From NCBI RefSeq assembly GCF_900176165.1, contig NZ_FWWU01000009.1, forward strand, positions 1,166,001 through 1,230,000: 64,000 bases of DNA. Reading direction: 5' to 3'. Shown here piece after piece: positions 51,526 through 62,618 of the stretch. Numbering within the stretch: the first letter of the stretch is position 1; each line of letters begins with the position of its first letter. Origin of the DNA: Deinococcus hopiensis KR-140. Its GTDB lineage: Bacteria; Deinococcota; Deinococci; Deinococcales; Deinococcaceae. Position numbers and translations under genes: made by a program. The notes beneath the pieces are model-generated. The model was not told the DNA's origin and did no database searches. It worked only from the letters and a program-made list of their open reading frames with translations.

Positions 51526-52178
51526 GAAGGCCGCTGAAAGGAGAGAAAGCGGTAAGCCGCCACTTAGGTTTTGAGCAGGAAGCTGTTCAGGGGCTCAGGG
51601 TAAGAGCAGAGCCATCAAAAGGACGTCGAAGATGCGGCAAGCACGAGGAGGTGCGGCAGCGCCCGACGAAGCCGGAGTCGGTGATGAACAGTTGTTCAAG
51701 GACGAAGACCTGAACCGACAAGCGTCCGTTTGCGCCGCTCTGGGGAACTGGGGTGGTTCCATTTACTCTTCATCCAATACGCCATTTGGGGCCTGCGTAG
51801 ATAAAGAAAAATCCCATCCAAAACAGCAACGGTGCAACCTTCTGCTCTCGGCTGCACTGAGGTGCTGTGCTCTTCTCATGAGTGCCCACTCCCCGCCGCT
51901 CAGAGCGCTCACTGCTTCTTGAAGCGCGTTGCTAGGCTGGAGACGCCCGAGAGGCGGCAAACAGTCTCTCTGCCCATCCAAAATCCGTAGAATGCGCTCC
52001 TGGAGGCCCTGCGCCGCCTTGAGCCAATTATCAAAAGGAGCGTATAAGAGTCGGGAAAACGACTCTTCAGATTCCTCTGGTGCAACGGAAAAATCAGATT
52101 GTCCTTTGTGAAGGGCTCTTTAGGCGTATAGCTGATCTCCCTGTGGGTATCGCCCTACGGTGAGCGCAGGAGGTACAT
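51526..52178. other. Lower-GC accessory stretch without a supported gene
   Basis: No frame longer than about 100 codons has gene-like composition. Bases 52021-52080 are 27/60 GC, well below the flanking core genes. AGGAGG at 52168-52173 is the ribosome-binding site of the next small gene. No promoter stands out. Confidence 0.4.
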
Positions 52179-52385
52179 ATGACTGGACCTTACAACCGCC
52201 CTCCCGTCCCAGCAACTGAACCTACAGATGTTCCCGCGCCACTTCCTGAGCAGATGCCGGGTGGAGATGACACGGGCCCGGTGATGGACCCACCCATAAA
52301 TCCAGATACCCCTGGTCTGCCCGTCCCAAGCCCCATGGAGAACCCTGACACTCCTGGGCTCCCCATGCCCGTTCCAGCGATGTAG
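52179..52385 (+). CDS. Small proline-rich protein with an internal repeat
   Basis: This 68-aa product starts at ATG 52179 with AGGAGG five bases upstream, one of the best ribosome-binding sites in the window. About a third of residues are proline. The segment NPDTPGLPVPSPM is repeated as NPDTPGLPMPVPA. Asp and Glu make it acidic, and it is likely disordered. There is no signal peptide. The next gene starts 12 nt after its stop, so the two form a pair. Function is unknown. Confidence 0.6.
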   Translation: MTGPYNRPPVPATEPTDVPAPLPEQMPGGDDTGPVMDPPINPDTPGLPVPSPMENPDTPGLPMPVPAM

Positions 52386-52397
52386 GAGCCGATCTCG

Positions 52398-52718
52398 ATG
52401 AGCCGTTTCGTATTGGTAGGGCGCTGGTTTGGCGAAGTGGGCGACCTTAATCGTGTGTTTCGGGGTGTGGTGGAAGAGCCTGCGGACACTGGGCTTGAGA
52501 TCGGTCATCCCGTAAGTGTGACGTTCGATATGGGGACCCCAACGGTCCGCGTGACGTCACCTCAGGCCCATGGGCGCTACAGCCTGGAGGGGATGCCATC
52601 TACAGATTTCGTACTGGTGAGTTTTCTTTGTCAAGACCGGCAGGTGGGTGGAGAAGCCCGGCTGGAGGAAGAGGAGCAACGTTGGGGTGGTGAAATCTAC
52701 AGGGGGGCTTCAGACTGA
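52398..52718 (+). CDS. Hypothetical protein, second gene of a small pair
   Basis: This 106-aa product starts at ATG 52398 with AGGAG nine bases upstream. The sequence (MSRFVLVGRWFGEVGDLNRVFRGVVEEPADTGLEIGHPVSVTFDMGTPTVRV) looks like a small beta-rich domain. The tail is acidic (GGEARLEEEEQRWGGE). No family was recognised. An R2 element begins 35 bp after the stop. Confidence 0.55.
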   Translation: MSRFVLVGRWFGEVGDLNRVFRGVVEEPADTGLEIGHPVSVTFDMGTPTVRVTSPQAHGRYSLEGMPSTDFVLVSFLCQDRQVGGEARLEEEEQRWGGEIYRGASD

Positions 52719-52752
52719 GGCCGCAGCTCCCGTCGAGTCGGGAGTGACGCAA

Positions 52753-52880
52753 TAGGGCATTTGTCAAAAAGATGACTTCTTTTTGATCGAACAGAACGAG
52801 CTTGAATGTGCATTGGGGAGAATGGATCTGTGAGGGGTGCCCTTCCTCACCTGCGCAGCGCAATTCAGACAAATGCTCTA
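52753..52880. repeat. MITE-like repeat R2, copy c (complete)
   Basis: TA-GGGCATTTGTC opens and GACAAATGCTC-TA closes this 128-bp element, giving terminal inverted repeats with a TA at each end. An internal perfect hairpin (TCAAAAAGA, 5-nt loop, TCTTTTTGA) follows the first terminus. No coding capacity is present. Confidence 0.8.
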
Positions 52881-52886
52881 AACGGC

Positions 52887-52913
52887 AAAAGCCCCCGCTG
52901 AACAAGGCGGGGG
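52887..52913 (-). terminator. Terminator of the downstream minus-strand gene
   Basis: A 7-bp stem of CCCCCGC/GCGGGGG (52892-52898 with 52907-52913) is followed on the minus strand by CTTTTG. It lies about 130 bp behind the stop of the secreted protein gene 53042-53500. Confidence 0.6.
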
Positions 52914-53041
52914 ATTGTTGTCAAGAGGTGTGTTGTCATCACGAGGGTTTTTGGGTACGGCGACCAATTCGAGGGCCTCGAGGAGTGTCTTCCCGTCCTC
53001 GAGTATGCGCCGGGTCTGGCAAGAGCAAAACGTATGGTGAT

Positions 53042-53500
53042 TTATTTGCGGAGGATCACGTCTGCGTGTGTGTAGAGAGTGCCGCCCCTTGCACTCCCTT
53101 GGAACGCAACCATACAAACAAAATCTGCTCGGCGTACCGCGCTGGAGGAATTCTGGAAATCCACCACGCCCTTCAGGTAATACACGCCACCCTGCACCAG
53201 GTATTCGGGCTTCGTTACTTGCGAGAACTTGGTTATCCGGGGCGTCTTCAGGTTGTCTTTCGTTTCTGCCTGGCAGGCATGCACGAGGTCTTGCGGCGTG
53301 GGTACGGTCTTCACGCTTTTGACGCCGATGTACGGATACTGCTTCTCAATGAAGGTGTAGTGGAGGACCGCCGCCAGTTTCTCGCTACGGACAAGTTTTA
53401 TACCAGCCGCTCCGACGTTGGCAGGCGTGATCTTGAGGGATTTCTGAGCACCTGCACTGACAGCAGCGATGGCGACCAGTAGGGCTAGAGTTGTCCGCAT
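53042..53500 (-). CDS. Secreted hypothetical protein
   Basis: This 152-aa protein has a short signal peptide (MRTTLALLVAIAAVSAGAQ). The mature domain contains AAVLHYTFIEKQYPYIGVKSVKTVPTPQDLVHACQAETKD and VDFQNSSSAVRRADFVCMVAFQG, with two cysteines that could pair. No family was recognised. TAATGT (complement of 53507-53512) lies 6 nt before the ATG, the leaderless layout. GC is lower than in core genes, in line with the accessory character of this stretch. Confidence 0.65.
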   Translation of the reverse strand: MRTTLALLVAIAAVSAGAQKSLKITPANVGAAGIKLVRSEKLAAVLHYTFIEKQYPYIGVKSVKTVPTPQDLVHACQAETKDNLKTPRITKFSQVTKPEYLVQGGVYYLKGVVDFQNSSSAVRRADFVCMVAFQGSARGGTLYTHADVILRK

Positions 53501-54149
53501 GCCCTCACATTACGTCTTTGCGCGAACAGGAGTGGCACAACGTGCCGCAGCAGGTGTGATGAACGAAGCCCACACCGCGTTAGGACGCCTTCTCGTACTC
53601 GTCAGGAATTTTGGTGCTCACGATGTGCTGTACGCCGTCCTCAAACTTGGCGAGAACATTTGCGGGCTTGCCGCCGGACTGGGGAGGATCAGCACGCGGC
53701 AGCTGCGGCCCTCCATGCGCCAATGGGAGCGGCGAGGGGAGGGCGTCATGCGTCATTACCTGCTGCGCGAGCAAGCGCGAGCGCTGGCCACTCAGGAAGC
53801 CCCATCGTGCATCTCCCGATTCCCTGGAAGCAGCTGTGGGTCAACGGGAGGCAGATGGACCCTGCGACAGCTCGGCTGGACGGGGACACCATCACGCTGC
53901 CCTGTGGCACCCACGAGATCGACAAGCGCACGCAGCTAGGGGAGCTGTATGTCACGCCGCGCACTCTCTGAGAAGCCACTTCAGAGGCTGCAGCTCGTCC
54001 TTGTGCCTGGCACCACTGGAGAGCTCTACACGCTGGTGCCGGTCACAACGGGCTTCTACGTGATTCTGGTGGTCTACCTCTCACTGGACGCCCACTTCAC
54101 CGGCCGGGAAGGGCCGGCCATGACCGGGGAACTGCTAATGGTTCGGTAG
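53501..54149. other. Unresolved small frames
   Basis: Three short frames may be real or remnants. A minus-strand frame ends KPANVLAKFEDGVQHIVSTKIPDEYEKAS at 53580. A plus-strand frame contains VHLPIPWKQLWVNGRQMDPATARLDGDTITLPCGTHEIDKRTQLGELYVTPRTL and ends at 53971. A 66-aa frame overlaps its end (53949-54149). None has a clear start site. Confidence 0.3.
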
Positions 54150-54537
54150 AGTGGTCTGATAGAGAAGTAGGCTGGGAGATAAGTTTCCCTCCGTAACGTA
54201 GATAGTGCAGTCCCAACGCGAAGCCAAAAGGACCCATTCAATTCCCGAAGTACCTCTCAGACCATTAGATCGTCAATGCGTTGTACTTAGCTCTGATAGG
54301 GAGAGCCTCTCCAGCAGTGGTTGAGAGGTCAACGTAAACCACCCCTGGGAAGATCAAAAAAACGCGTCATCACTTGGCTTGCCGCAACCCTCCCAAATTC
54401 CACGTGCCGCCCGGTAAGCGGGGGAGACGCGGCGCAGGTCACGCGGGTACTGCGCTGCATCCCAGGCGACGAGAAGCGCGCAGGTGCGGCTTGCCAAGCA
54501 GCGGGGTGCGGGGAGGCGCGATGTCACGCTCCCCCTT
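54150..54537. other. Intergenic stretch without a gene
   Basis: The first half is AT-richer and rich in stops in all frames. No repeat copy or promoter of note was seen. Confidence 0.4.
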
Positions 54538-54558
54538 GCGCACCCGCTACGGGTGCGC
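54538..54558. other. Stem-loop overlapping the response-regulator stop codon
   Basis: A perfect 9-bp stem (54538-54546 with 54550-54558) has the three-base loop CTA, which on the minus strand is the TAG stop of the response regulator. There is no U-run, so it is not a standard terminator; mRNA 3'-end protection is possible. Confidence 0.5.
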
Positions 54559-54960
54559 GATGCGGCTCTTTTGCCAGAAGTCCAGGAAGGTTTCGATCTG
54601 GGCCACGAAGTCCTCGAAAATGGGGGCCTTGACGAGATACGAGTTGGCGTGCAGCGTGTAGGCGGCCTGTACGTCGTTCTCGGCGTTGGAGGTGGACAGC
54701 ATCACCACCGGCAGCAGGGCCAGCTTGGGATCGGCCTTGATCGCTTCGAGCACCTGCAGTCCGCTCATGCCCGGCATGTTCACGTCCAGCAGCACTACAT
54801 CAGGCTTCACCTTCTGGTGCCGCAGCATTCTGAGGGCTTCCGCGCCGCTCGACACGCAGGTAAGCACGCAATCGGGGCGCAGTTGCTGAAACGCTTCTGC
54901 GGCCAGGAGCTGATCTCCCACGCTGTCATCGACGAGCAGGAAACGTAAGGGGAGGTCCAT
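54547..54960 (-). CDS. Stand-alone response regulator receiver protein
   Basis: This 137-aa single-domain protein has the receiver fold of the Rcp1-like group that pairs with phytochrome or similar kinases. Acidic residues D11 and D12 (FLLVDDSV), the phospho-acceptor D59 in DVVLLDVNMPGMSGLQVLEA, the S/T switch in VVMLSTSNAENDV and K114 in SYLVKAPIF are all present. It has no output domain. No histidine kinase adjoins it, so the partner is elsewhere. Confidence 0.88.
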   Translation of the reverse strand: MDLPLRFLLVDDSVGDQLLAAEAFQQLRPDCVLTCVSSGAEALRMLRHQKVKPDVVLLDVNMPGMSGLQVLEAIKADPKLALLPVVMLSTSNAENDVQAAYTLHANSYLVKAPIFEDFVAQIETFLDFWQKSRIAHP

Positions 54961-55030
54961 ATCCCTTTACTTAGCAAAAAAAGGGCGTGGGTGTCTGTGC
55001 TGTAGTCGTGTCCCGGCCCTCTTCCGGCCA

Positions 55031-55918
55031 TTACAGCACCAGCACCCCGTGGTGCTTGGCTTTGTCCTGCGGTTCAACGTGGATGGTGACGCTCGCGCCG
55101 GGCATCTCGCTCCGCAGGGCTTCCTCCAGGCGATCGCAGATGGCGTGCGCTTCTTGCACAGTCATCTCGCCGGGCACCACGAGGTGGAATTCGACGAAGG
55201 TCATCCGGCCCGCGTGCCGGGTCCGCAGGTCGTGCATCTCCAGCGCCCCTTCCGCGTGCTCGCTCATGGTTTGCCGGATGCGGGCGTCCGTCGCCGCGTC
55301 CACCCCCGCGTCCATGAGGCCGCCAACCGACTCACGCATCAGGCCCCAGCCGCTCCAGAGGATATTTCCGGCCACCAGCAGCGCCAGGGCCGGGTCCAAC
55401 CACGCCAGCCCCGTTGCCTGCGCGAGCACCACGCCGACCACCACGCCCACGCTGGTCATCACGTCGGTCAGGATGTGTCGCCCGTCGGCGAGCAGCGCCG
55501 GGGACCGGAGCGCCCGTCCCTGCCGCAGCAGCACACCCGCCCAGGCGGCGTTGATCGCGCTCGCCCCGATGTTTACCAGCAGGCCGAGGAGGGGCGCTTC
55601 CACCGCCCTCGCGTGCAGGAGGCCGGGGGCCGCCTCGCGCACGATGGCAAGGGCCGCCAGCACGACCAGGACGCCCTCGGCCACCGCGCTGAAATACTCG
55701 GCCTTGGTGTGGCCGTAGGGGTGGTTGGCGTCGGCGGGGCGGGACGCCACGTGCAGGGCGATCAGGGCGGCCAGGGCCGCCGCCACGTTGATGATGCTCT
55801 CCAGCGCGTCCGAGTACAGGGCCACGCTGCCGGTCAGGGCGTAGGCCAGAAACTTGAGGCCCAGCACGGTGGCGGCCACCACCACGCTGAGCAGGGCCAG
55901 TCCCGTCGCGCGCTCCAT
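55031..55918 (-). CDS. Cation diffusion facilitator (Zn/Co/Fe/Mn efflux)
   Basis: This 295-aa protein is a CDF transporter that exports divalent metal in exchange for protons. Six spans lie in the first 200 residues. The metal site residues are in SDALESIINVAAAL (span 2; the usual HxxxD is SDxxE here) and GRHILTDVMTSVGVVVG (span 5, HxxxD intact). NHPYGHTKAEYFSAVAEGVLV is a further family block. The cytoplasmic domain (MHDLRTRHAGRMTFVEFHLVVPGEMTV) follows. TAGGCT lies 9 nt before ATG 55918. Confidence 0.88.
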   Translation of the reverse strand: MERATGLALLSVVVAATVLGLKFLAYALTGSVALYSDALESIINVAAALAALIALHVASRPADANHPYGHTKAEYFSAVAEGVLVVLAALAIVREAAPGLLHARAVEAPLLGLLVNIGASAINAAWAGVLLRQGRALRSPALLADGRHILTDVMTSVGVVVGVVLAQATGLAWLDPALALLVAGNILWSGWGLMRESVGGLMDAGVDAATDARIRQTMSEHAEGALEMHDLRTRHAGRMTFVEFHLVVPGEMTVQEAHAICDRLEEALRSEMPGASVTIHVEPQDKAKHHGVLVL

Positions 55919-56289
55919 ACGGCCAGCAGCCTAACAGGCCTGGGGGCGGAGCTGAGCACATCGGGCGGGCACCACCGGGGGCAATGCGGGCAGTACCGCA
56001 GCGGGAACGGGCGGCGTACAGTGAAGGGGCGCCGCTCCTCCCGCGCCTGCTGGGCGGCCTCCTCGTGCTGGCGCTGTCTCTCGGGGCTGGCGGGGGAGAT
56101 GGACTTGCGCATCTCCGCTCCTGTTGTCCCCGTTCCGGTGAGCGTTTCTCCCTCTGGACTCCGCCCGGCGAGAAGGTGGGCGCCGGGAATTGTGGAGCGA
56201 ATGGCGGAAACGCCACTGGACGGAGGGAAACAGAGAGGCGCTCGGCTTCATTACGCCCTGTACGTAACCACCCCTGATACAATCTCCCG
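55919..56289. other. Intergenic region with a possible small reverse gene
   Basis: A minus-strand ATG at 56112, with AGGAG upstream, opens MRKSISPASPERQRQHEEAAQQAREERRPFTVRRPFPLRYCPHCPRWC before losing gene-like character near 55920. It might be a small zinc-ribbon protein or a remnant. TACAAT at 56278-56283 is the likely -10 of uvrD. Confidence 0.3.
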
Positions 56290-58524
<2,235 letters not shown>

Positions 58525-58591
58525 GGGCAGGGCGTGGAAAGGTCTGGGCCGCAAAACGGTTTTCAGGTCCGCAGGCTCAGAACCTTTTACA

Positions 58592-58715
58592 GCATTTGTC
58601 AAAAAGAAGTTCCCTTTTTGACCGAGCAGGGCGAGTGAAAGTGAACGATCATCGGGGAGAATGGAACCGTGAGGGGCGCCCTTCCACTCGCGGCGGAATT
58701 CAGATAAATACTTTA
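58592..58715. repeat. MITE-like repeat R2, copy d
   Basis: It opens GCATTTGTCAAAAAGAAG and closes GATAAATACTTTA, so the second terminus has drifted. The middle block CGGGGAGAATGGAACCGTGAGGGGCGCCCTTCCAC matches the other copies. It lies just behind uvrD. Confidence 0.78.
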
Positions 58716-58776
58716 AAGCCTGGTCGCCCAGTACGGGCAGGCGGTTCGGTCTAATGAGAATCTTGACCTTGCGGCT

Positions 58777-58900
58777 TAGGGCGTTTGCCAAAAGGAGGAC
58801 TTCTTTTTGACCGAGCAGGGCGAACTTGAATGCGCATGGAGGAGAATGGTGCCGTGAGGAATGCCCTTCCACGCGCGGCCCAATTCGGACAAATGCTCTA
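58777..58900. repeat. MITE-like repeat R2, copy e
   Basis: TA-GGGCGTTTGCC opens and GACAAATGCTC-TA closes this 124-bp element, in the same orientation as copy d only 61 bp away. It carries no ORF. Confidence 0.8.
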
Positions 58901-59011
58901 AGTCCTGTTTGCAGACGCCACCTCAGCGGCCTGCCTGAATGGTCGGTCCTGACATATGCTGGGCACGGAACTTATGGCGTGTGGCCCGAGGTTACGCTGC
59001 CACTGTGGTAA

Positions 59012-59123
59012 GGATTTCAGCTCATCCGTGATGAAATCACGGGCCAACCCGAGCAGAGCGAGCAGGAAAAACGGTGATGGAGAGGCGCGGAATCGCCGGA
59101 GCGAAGCGGAGGATCCGGAAGCC
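59012..59123. repeat. Dispersed repeat R1, copy f
   Basis: It contains the CTCATCCGTGATGAAATCACGGGCCAACCCGAGC and GAGCAGGAAAAACGGTGATGGAGAGGCG blocks and ends GGATCCGGAAGCCGTATGAG. It follows two R2 copies. Confidence 0.78.
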
Positions 59124-59125
59124 GT

Positions 59126-59334
59126 ATGAGCTGTGCGTCACCGGGACGGGAGGAGAGGCTGGGCGCCGTGTGGCTGGACGCCGGCGAACGCTATTGCGTG
59201 GGGAAAAGTCCGTCGTGGGAAGCGATGACGCTTTGGCAGTTCCGCGTGCTGAATGAACACCTGCTTGGTTTGGTCTCCAAGGTCAAGGTGGGGCGATTCT
59301 CACCCTCTCCGGTTGAGTGGCCCTCCGACGGGGT
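59126..59334 (+). other. Possible gene fragment
   Basis: A plus-strand frame reads ERLGAVWLDAGERYCVGKSPSWEAMTLWQFRVLNEHLLGLVSKVKVGRFSP before running antisense into the NUDIX gene. The stretch is protein-like, begins right at the R1 border and lacks a start, so it may be a truncated remnant. No family was recognised. Confidence 0.3.
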
Positions 59335-59859
59335 CTACCGAAAGACCCGGGTGTCAACCTCCATCTCGGTAGAGGGTGCCTTTGAACCGGGCTTCGGTTG
59401 GCCCCGCTCCACCCGGTGAAGCACCTCGCCCGGTCCCACCTTCAGAAACTCGGTGAGGGCGAGGGGGTAGACGGGTCGGCTGGCCGCCTCGGCGATGGGC
59501 ACCCATTCGCACCAGACGTCTGGATTGTCCAGCACACGAAAGCGCTCCTCGGACAGTTCGGTGGGAGCTTCCATGCGGAAGTAAAAGCCGATCTCGTGCT
59601 GGCGCTTCTCAGGCGGGCCGAAGAAGTTCTCCAGTACGCCGACGAGCCGCATCGTCCCTGCGGGGAGGCCAACTTCTTCCTGCCACTCGCGGGCAGCGCA
59701 GCTCAGCACGTCTTCCTCCGTTGCCAATGCGCCGCCCGGCAGAAACCAGAAGTCGATGTGGTCCTCGGTGTTCGCCAGCACCCGGTCCCCGCGCACGCAG
59801 AGGATGGCGACGCGCACGCTGAATTTGACATTCCCGAGGGGCAGACGGATATCGGTCAT
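59335..59859 (-). CDS. NUDIX hydrolase
   Basis: This 174-aa protein hydrolyses a nucleoside diphosphate linked to some group X. The NUDIX box GALATEEDVLSCAAREWQEEVGL fits GX5EX7REUXEEXGU completely. The flanking strands are RVAILCVRGDRVLAN and FWFLPGG. The C-terminal 25 residues are polar. The start is ATG 59859; a long upstream frame into the methyltransferase gene is not used. Deinococcus species have many NUDIX genes, and this one has no tell-tale partner. Confidence 0.9.
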   Translation of the reverse strand: MTDIRLPLGNVKFSVRVAILCVRGDRVLANTEDHIDFWFLPGGALATEEDVLSCAAREWQEEVGLPAGTMRLVGVLENFFGPPEKRQHEIGFYFRMEAPTELSEERFRVLDNPDVWCEWVPIAEAASRPVYPLALTEFLKVGPGEVLHRVERGQPKPGSKAPSTEMEVDTRVFR

Positions 59860-59915
59860 GGGCGCAGTCTGCCCTGGAGGGACGGCGGGGGGCATCCTGC
59901 TTTTGGCGGAGGGGG

Positions 59916-61103
59916 TCAGGGTTCCTTTTGCAGCAGGATGCTCTTGAGGTACAGACTTTCGGGCACGCTCAGCAACTGGGGATGGTCGGCGGGCTGGTAG
60001 GTCACCGCCACCACTTCTGCGCCGCAGTTCGCCTCGCCCGCCGCCACCCGCGCGGCGTCGAGCAGGTCGTCCACCCGGATGTAATGCGCGCAGGTGCTGA
60101 TCAGCAGGTGCCCGCCAGGCCGCATCATCCGCAGGGCGTGGGCCGCCCCGTCCGTAAAGATGCGTTTGGCGCGCGGCACGTCGTCCTTGCGTTTGGCGAG
60201 GGTGGGCGGGTCGAGCACCACGGCGCCAAAGGTGCGCTTCTCGCGTTCGAGGGCCCTCAGTGTTTCCAGCGCGTCGCCCCAGCGCACACCCACCTTGACA
60301 CCGTTCTCGCGGGCCTCGCGTTCCAGTACGGCCAGGGCCTTGTCGTCCTTGTCGAGGGCCACGGGCACCGCCCCCGCCCGTGCGGCGTGCAGGCTGAAAC
60401 CCCCAGTGTAGGAATAGACGTCCAGAAAGCCCTCGCCCAGCTGTACCAGGGAGCGCATCAGGCGGCGGTTGTCGCGCTGATCGAGAAAAAAGCCGGTCTT
60501 CTGCGCGTCCATGGGCGCAAAGTGCAGGGCGAGGTCGTCTTCGTGAAAGGTCACGCGCTCCGGCACATCGCCCCACAGAACGCCGGTGTTCAGCTCCAGC
60601 CCCTCGCGGCGGCGCTCGCCCGTGTCGCTGCGCTCGAAGGCCGCGGCCGCGCCCGTCTCCTCGCGCAGGGCCCGCAGGACCAGGTCCCGGTGACGCTCCA
60701 CCCCGGCATTGCGCAGCTGGACGCTTAGGACGTCGCCGAATCTGTCGGCCACCACGCCCGGCATGCCGTCGGCCTCCGCGTGGAGCACGCGCATCGCGTC
60801 GGTCCCGGTGATTCGCCCCGCCCGGCGTTCCAGCGCCCGGCGAACGCGCGAGCGGTAGAATTTCAGGTCAATGTCCTCCTTGCTCCACGTCAGCATTCGC
60901 AGCGGCGTCGCACCCTGGGGGTTGAAGTAGCCCAACCCGAGCAGGGCGCGGTCCGGGGCACGGACCTCCACCACCTCGCCGGGGAGGATGCCCGCGTCCG
61001 CCTCTCCGATGTCTCCGGTGTGGCCGAACGGATACCGCCCGGTGATGCGCCGCACCGCGCCGGGTTTCAGGGTCACGCTGGCCCGCTTGCTCGCCTTCGT
61101 CAT
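59916..61103 (-). CDS. Class I rRNA large-subunit methyltransferase, RlmI-like
   Basis: This 395-aa SAM-dependent enzyme resembles RlmI, which makes m5C1962 in 23S rRNA. A PUA domain (about residues 1-85, with RITGRYPFGHTGDIGEADAGILPGEVVEV) precedes the catalytic half. SAM motif I is LDVYSYTGGFSLHAARAGA, and motif IV is FGAVVLDPPTLAKRKDDV. STCAHYI supplies the candidate catalytic cysteine. TACCCT (complement of 61110-61115) lies 6 nt before the ATG, so the mRNA may be leaderless. It is divergent from the lasso B2 fusion. Another pyrimidine target is possible. Confidence 0.87.
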   Translation of the reverse strand: MTKASKRASVTLKPGAVRRITGRYPFGHTGDIGEADAGILPGEVVEVRAPDRALLGLGYFNPQGATPLRMLTWSKEDIDLKFYRSRVRRALERRAGRITGTDAMRVLHAEADGMPGVVADRFGDVLSVQLRNAGVERHRDLVLRALREETGAAAAFERSDTGERRREGLELNTGVLWGDVPERVTFHEDDLALHFAPMDAQKTGFFLDQRDNRRLMRSLVQLGEGFLDVYSYTGGFSLHAARAGAVPVALDKDDKALAVLEREARENGVKVGVRWGDALETLRALEREKRTFGAVVLDPPTLAKRKDDVPRAKRIFTDGAAHALRMMRPGGHLLISTCAHYIRVDDLLDAARVAAGEANCGAEVVAVTYQPADHPQLLSVPESLYLKSILLQKEP

Positions 61104-61190
61104 GTCCGCAGGGTAGCAGGGGGACGGTCCTTCTCCTGACGGCCCACCCCACCGCGGCCGCCGCAAGTGGCATGCTGAGGCCGCCTCACC

Positions 61191-62531
61191 ATGACCCTAC
61201 CTGATCCCAGCATCCTCGTCCGAGCCCTGACCACCGATCCACCCCAGATCGGGCCTGAAGACGTGCCGCACCTGCTTGCTGCGGGGCTGGCAGGGCAGGT
61301 GCGAATGCGGCTACCGCAGGACCATCCCCTGCGGGCAGCTTTGCGGCCCGGTCAGCTGGCCCTCGGCGCGCGGCACGCCCTGATTCGCGCCGAGGTGCGG
61401 CTCCTGCTGGCCGCCTGGGCACGGGAGGGTATCCCGGCCATGCTGTTCAAGGGCTTCGCGCTGGCCGAGTTCGAGTACGGCACGCCGGGCGAGCGCTTTT
61501 ACGGGGACGTGGACGTCCTGATTCCCGAAGACCCCACCACCGTGATGAGGGCCGTTCATATCGCCATTTCGCACGGCTGGCGCAGCGATGGGCAGCACGC
61601 CGCGCCAGAGCGCTGGACCCACGAGAGCGCGCACCTGTTCAGCCCCGGGGGACAGGTGCGGCTGGACGTTCACCGCTTCGCCGTGGGCTGGGTCTCCGGC
61701 ACCCAGGAGCGGGTGCGCCGGGTCACGGCGGCGCTGTGGGCGAAGGCGGGAGCGGTGGACTGGGCGGGGGTGCCCGTCTGGCGGCCCGATCTGGTGGACG
61801 CGGTGGTCTTCAACCTCGCGCTGGGTCGGCAGTGGAGCGGGGACGTGGGTGGCCTCAAGCCCGCCGACTACGCCGATCTGCAGCGGCTGACGGCCCGGCA
61901 CGCCCTGACGGGGACGCAACTGGCGGCCCGGGCGCGAGAGGTGGGAGCCACGCATACCTGGGCCGCGTTCCGGGAAGCGTGCGATCCACTGGAGCGGCAC
62001 TTCGCGCTGGGGAGCCCAGACGTGGGCCCCACGCTGGTCCGTGCAGTGCAGCGCGACGGCCTGCTGGGCCGGCGGGCGGTCTGGCAACGGCGGCTGATCC
62101 GGCTGCCCCGCCTGCTGCGCTGGCTGCCCCGCCTGCTGCCCGACGCGTTCGCCGCCTGGTGGGCGGTCCGGTCCGGGGGCGACCCCCGCGTTCCCCTGGC
62201 CCGCTGGACGCCCGCGTCCCCCCCGCGCCCGCTGGCGCTGGCCGAGGTGCAGGACGCTGTGCTGGCGGCGGGATGGCTGACCCGGCTGCTGTATCCCCGG
62301 CAGTCGAGGGTGGGGACCTGCGTGCCGCGCGCCTACACCACCTACCGGGCGCTGCGCCGCCTGGGCCACCCGGTGGTGTTCGTCAGTGGGGTGGCCCGCA
62401 CGTCCCGGGGCATTCAGGGGCACGCCTGGGTGGAGGACGCGCACGGCACCATCGACGCTTACGAGGAGCCCCTCAACCGCGAGCGCTTTCCCGAGGTGTT
62501 TCACTTTCCGGCCGGAGAGCGCTGTCCCTGA
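61191..62531 (+). CDS. Nucleotidyltransferase fused to lasso-peptide B2 leader peptidase
   Basis: This 446-aa protein joins two tailoring and maturation functions. Residues 1-300 are a nucleotidyltransferase of the uncharacterised NTP_transf_5 type: MLFKGFALAEFEYGTPGERFYGDVDVLIPED with K87, R102, D106 and D108. Residues about 335-446 are a Transglut_core3 (B2) cysteine protease that removes the lasso leader. Its triad is C377 in VGTCVPRAYTTYRALRRLG, H411 in QGHAWVE and D422 in IDAYEE. In related clusters (paeninodin and pseudomycoidin type) the nucleotidyltransferase and B2 are separate genes. Downstream, convergent, are the kinase and B1. Confidence 0.85.
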   Translation: MTLPDPSILVRALTTDPPQIGPEDVPHLLAAGLAGQVRMRLPQDHPLRAALRPGQLALGARHALIRAEVRLLLAAWAREGIPAMLFKGFALAEFEYGTPGERFYGDVDVLIPEDPTTVMRAVHIAISHGWRSDGQHAAPERWTHESAHLFSPGGQVRLDVHRFAVGWVSGTQERVRRVTAALWAKAGAVDWAGVPVWRPDLVDAVVFNLALGRQWSGDVGGLKPADYADLQRLTARHALTGTQLAARAREVGATHTWAAFREACDPLERHFALGSPDVGPTLVRAVQRDGLLGRRAVWQRRLIRLPRLLRWLPRLLPDAFAAWWAVRSGGDPRVPLARWTPASPPRPLALAEVQDAVLAAGWLTRLLYPRQSRVGTCVPRAYTTYRALRRLGHPVVFVSGVARTSRGIQGHAWVEDAHGTIDAYEEPLNRERFPEVFHFPAGERCP

Positions 62532-62552
62532 GGGGGAGAGTCAGGGGTGGCC

Positions 62553-62618
62553 CGGAATCCGTTTCTCTACGTCTCGCCCTGCTCGGATTGAATCCCTCCG
62601 CAGACGGTTCAATCCGAG
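62553..62618. repeat. Dispersed repeat R3, copy b
   Basis: It aligns with 2062-2137 (CGGAATCCGTTTCTCTACGTCTCGCCCTGCT against CGGAGCCCGTTTCTCTCCTTCTCGCTCTGCT). It lies between the B2 fusion and the convergent kinase, and supplies the last codon and stop of the kinase. Confidence 0.5.
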
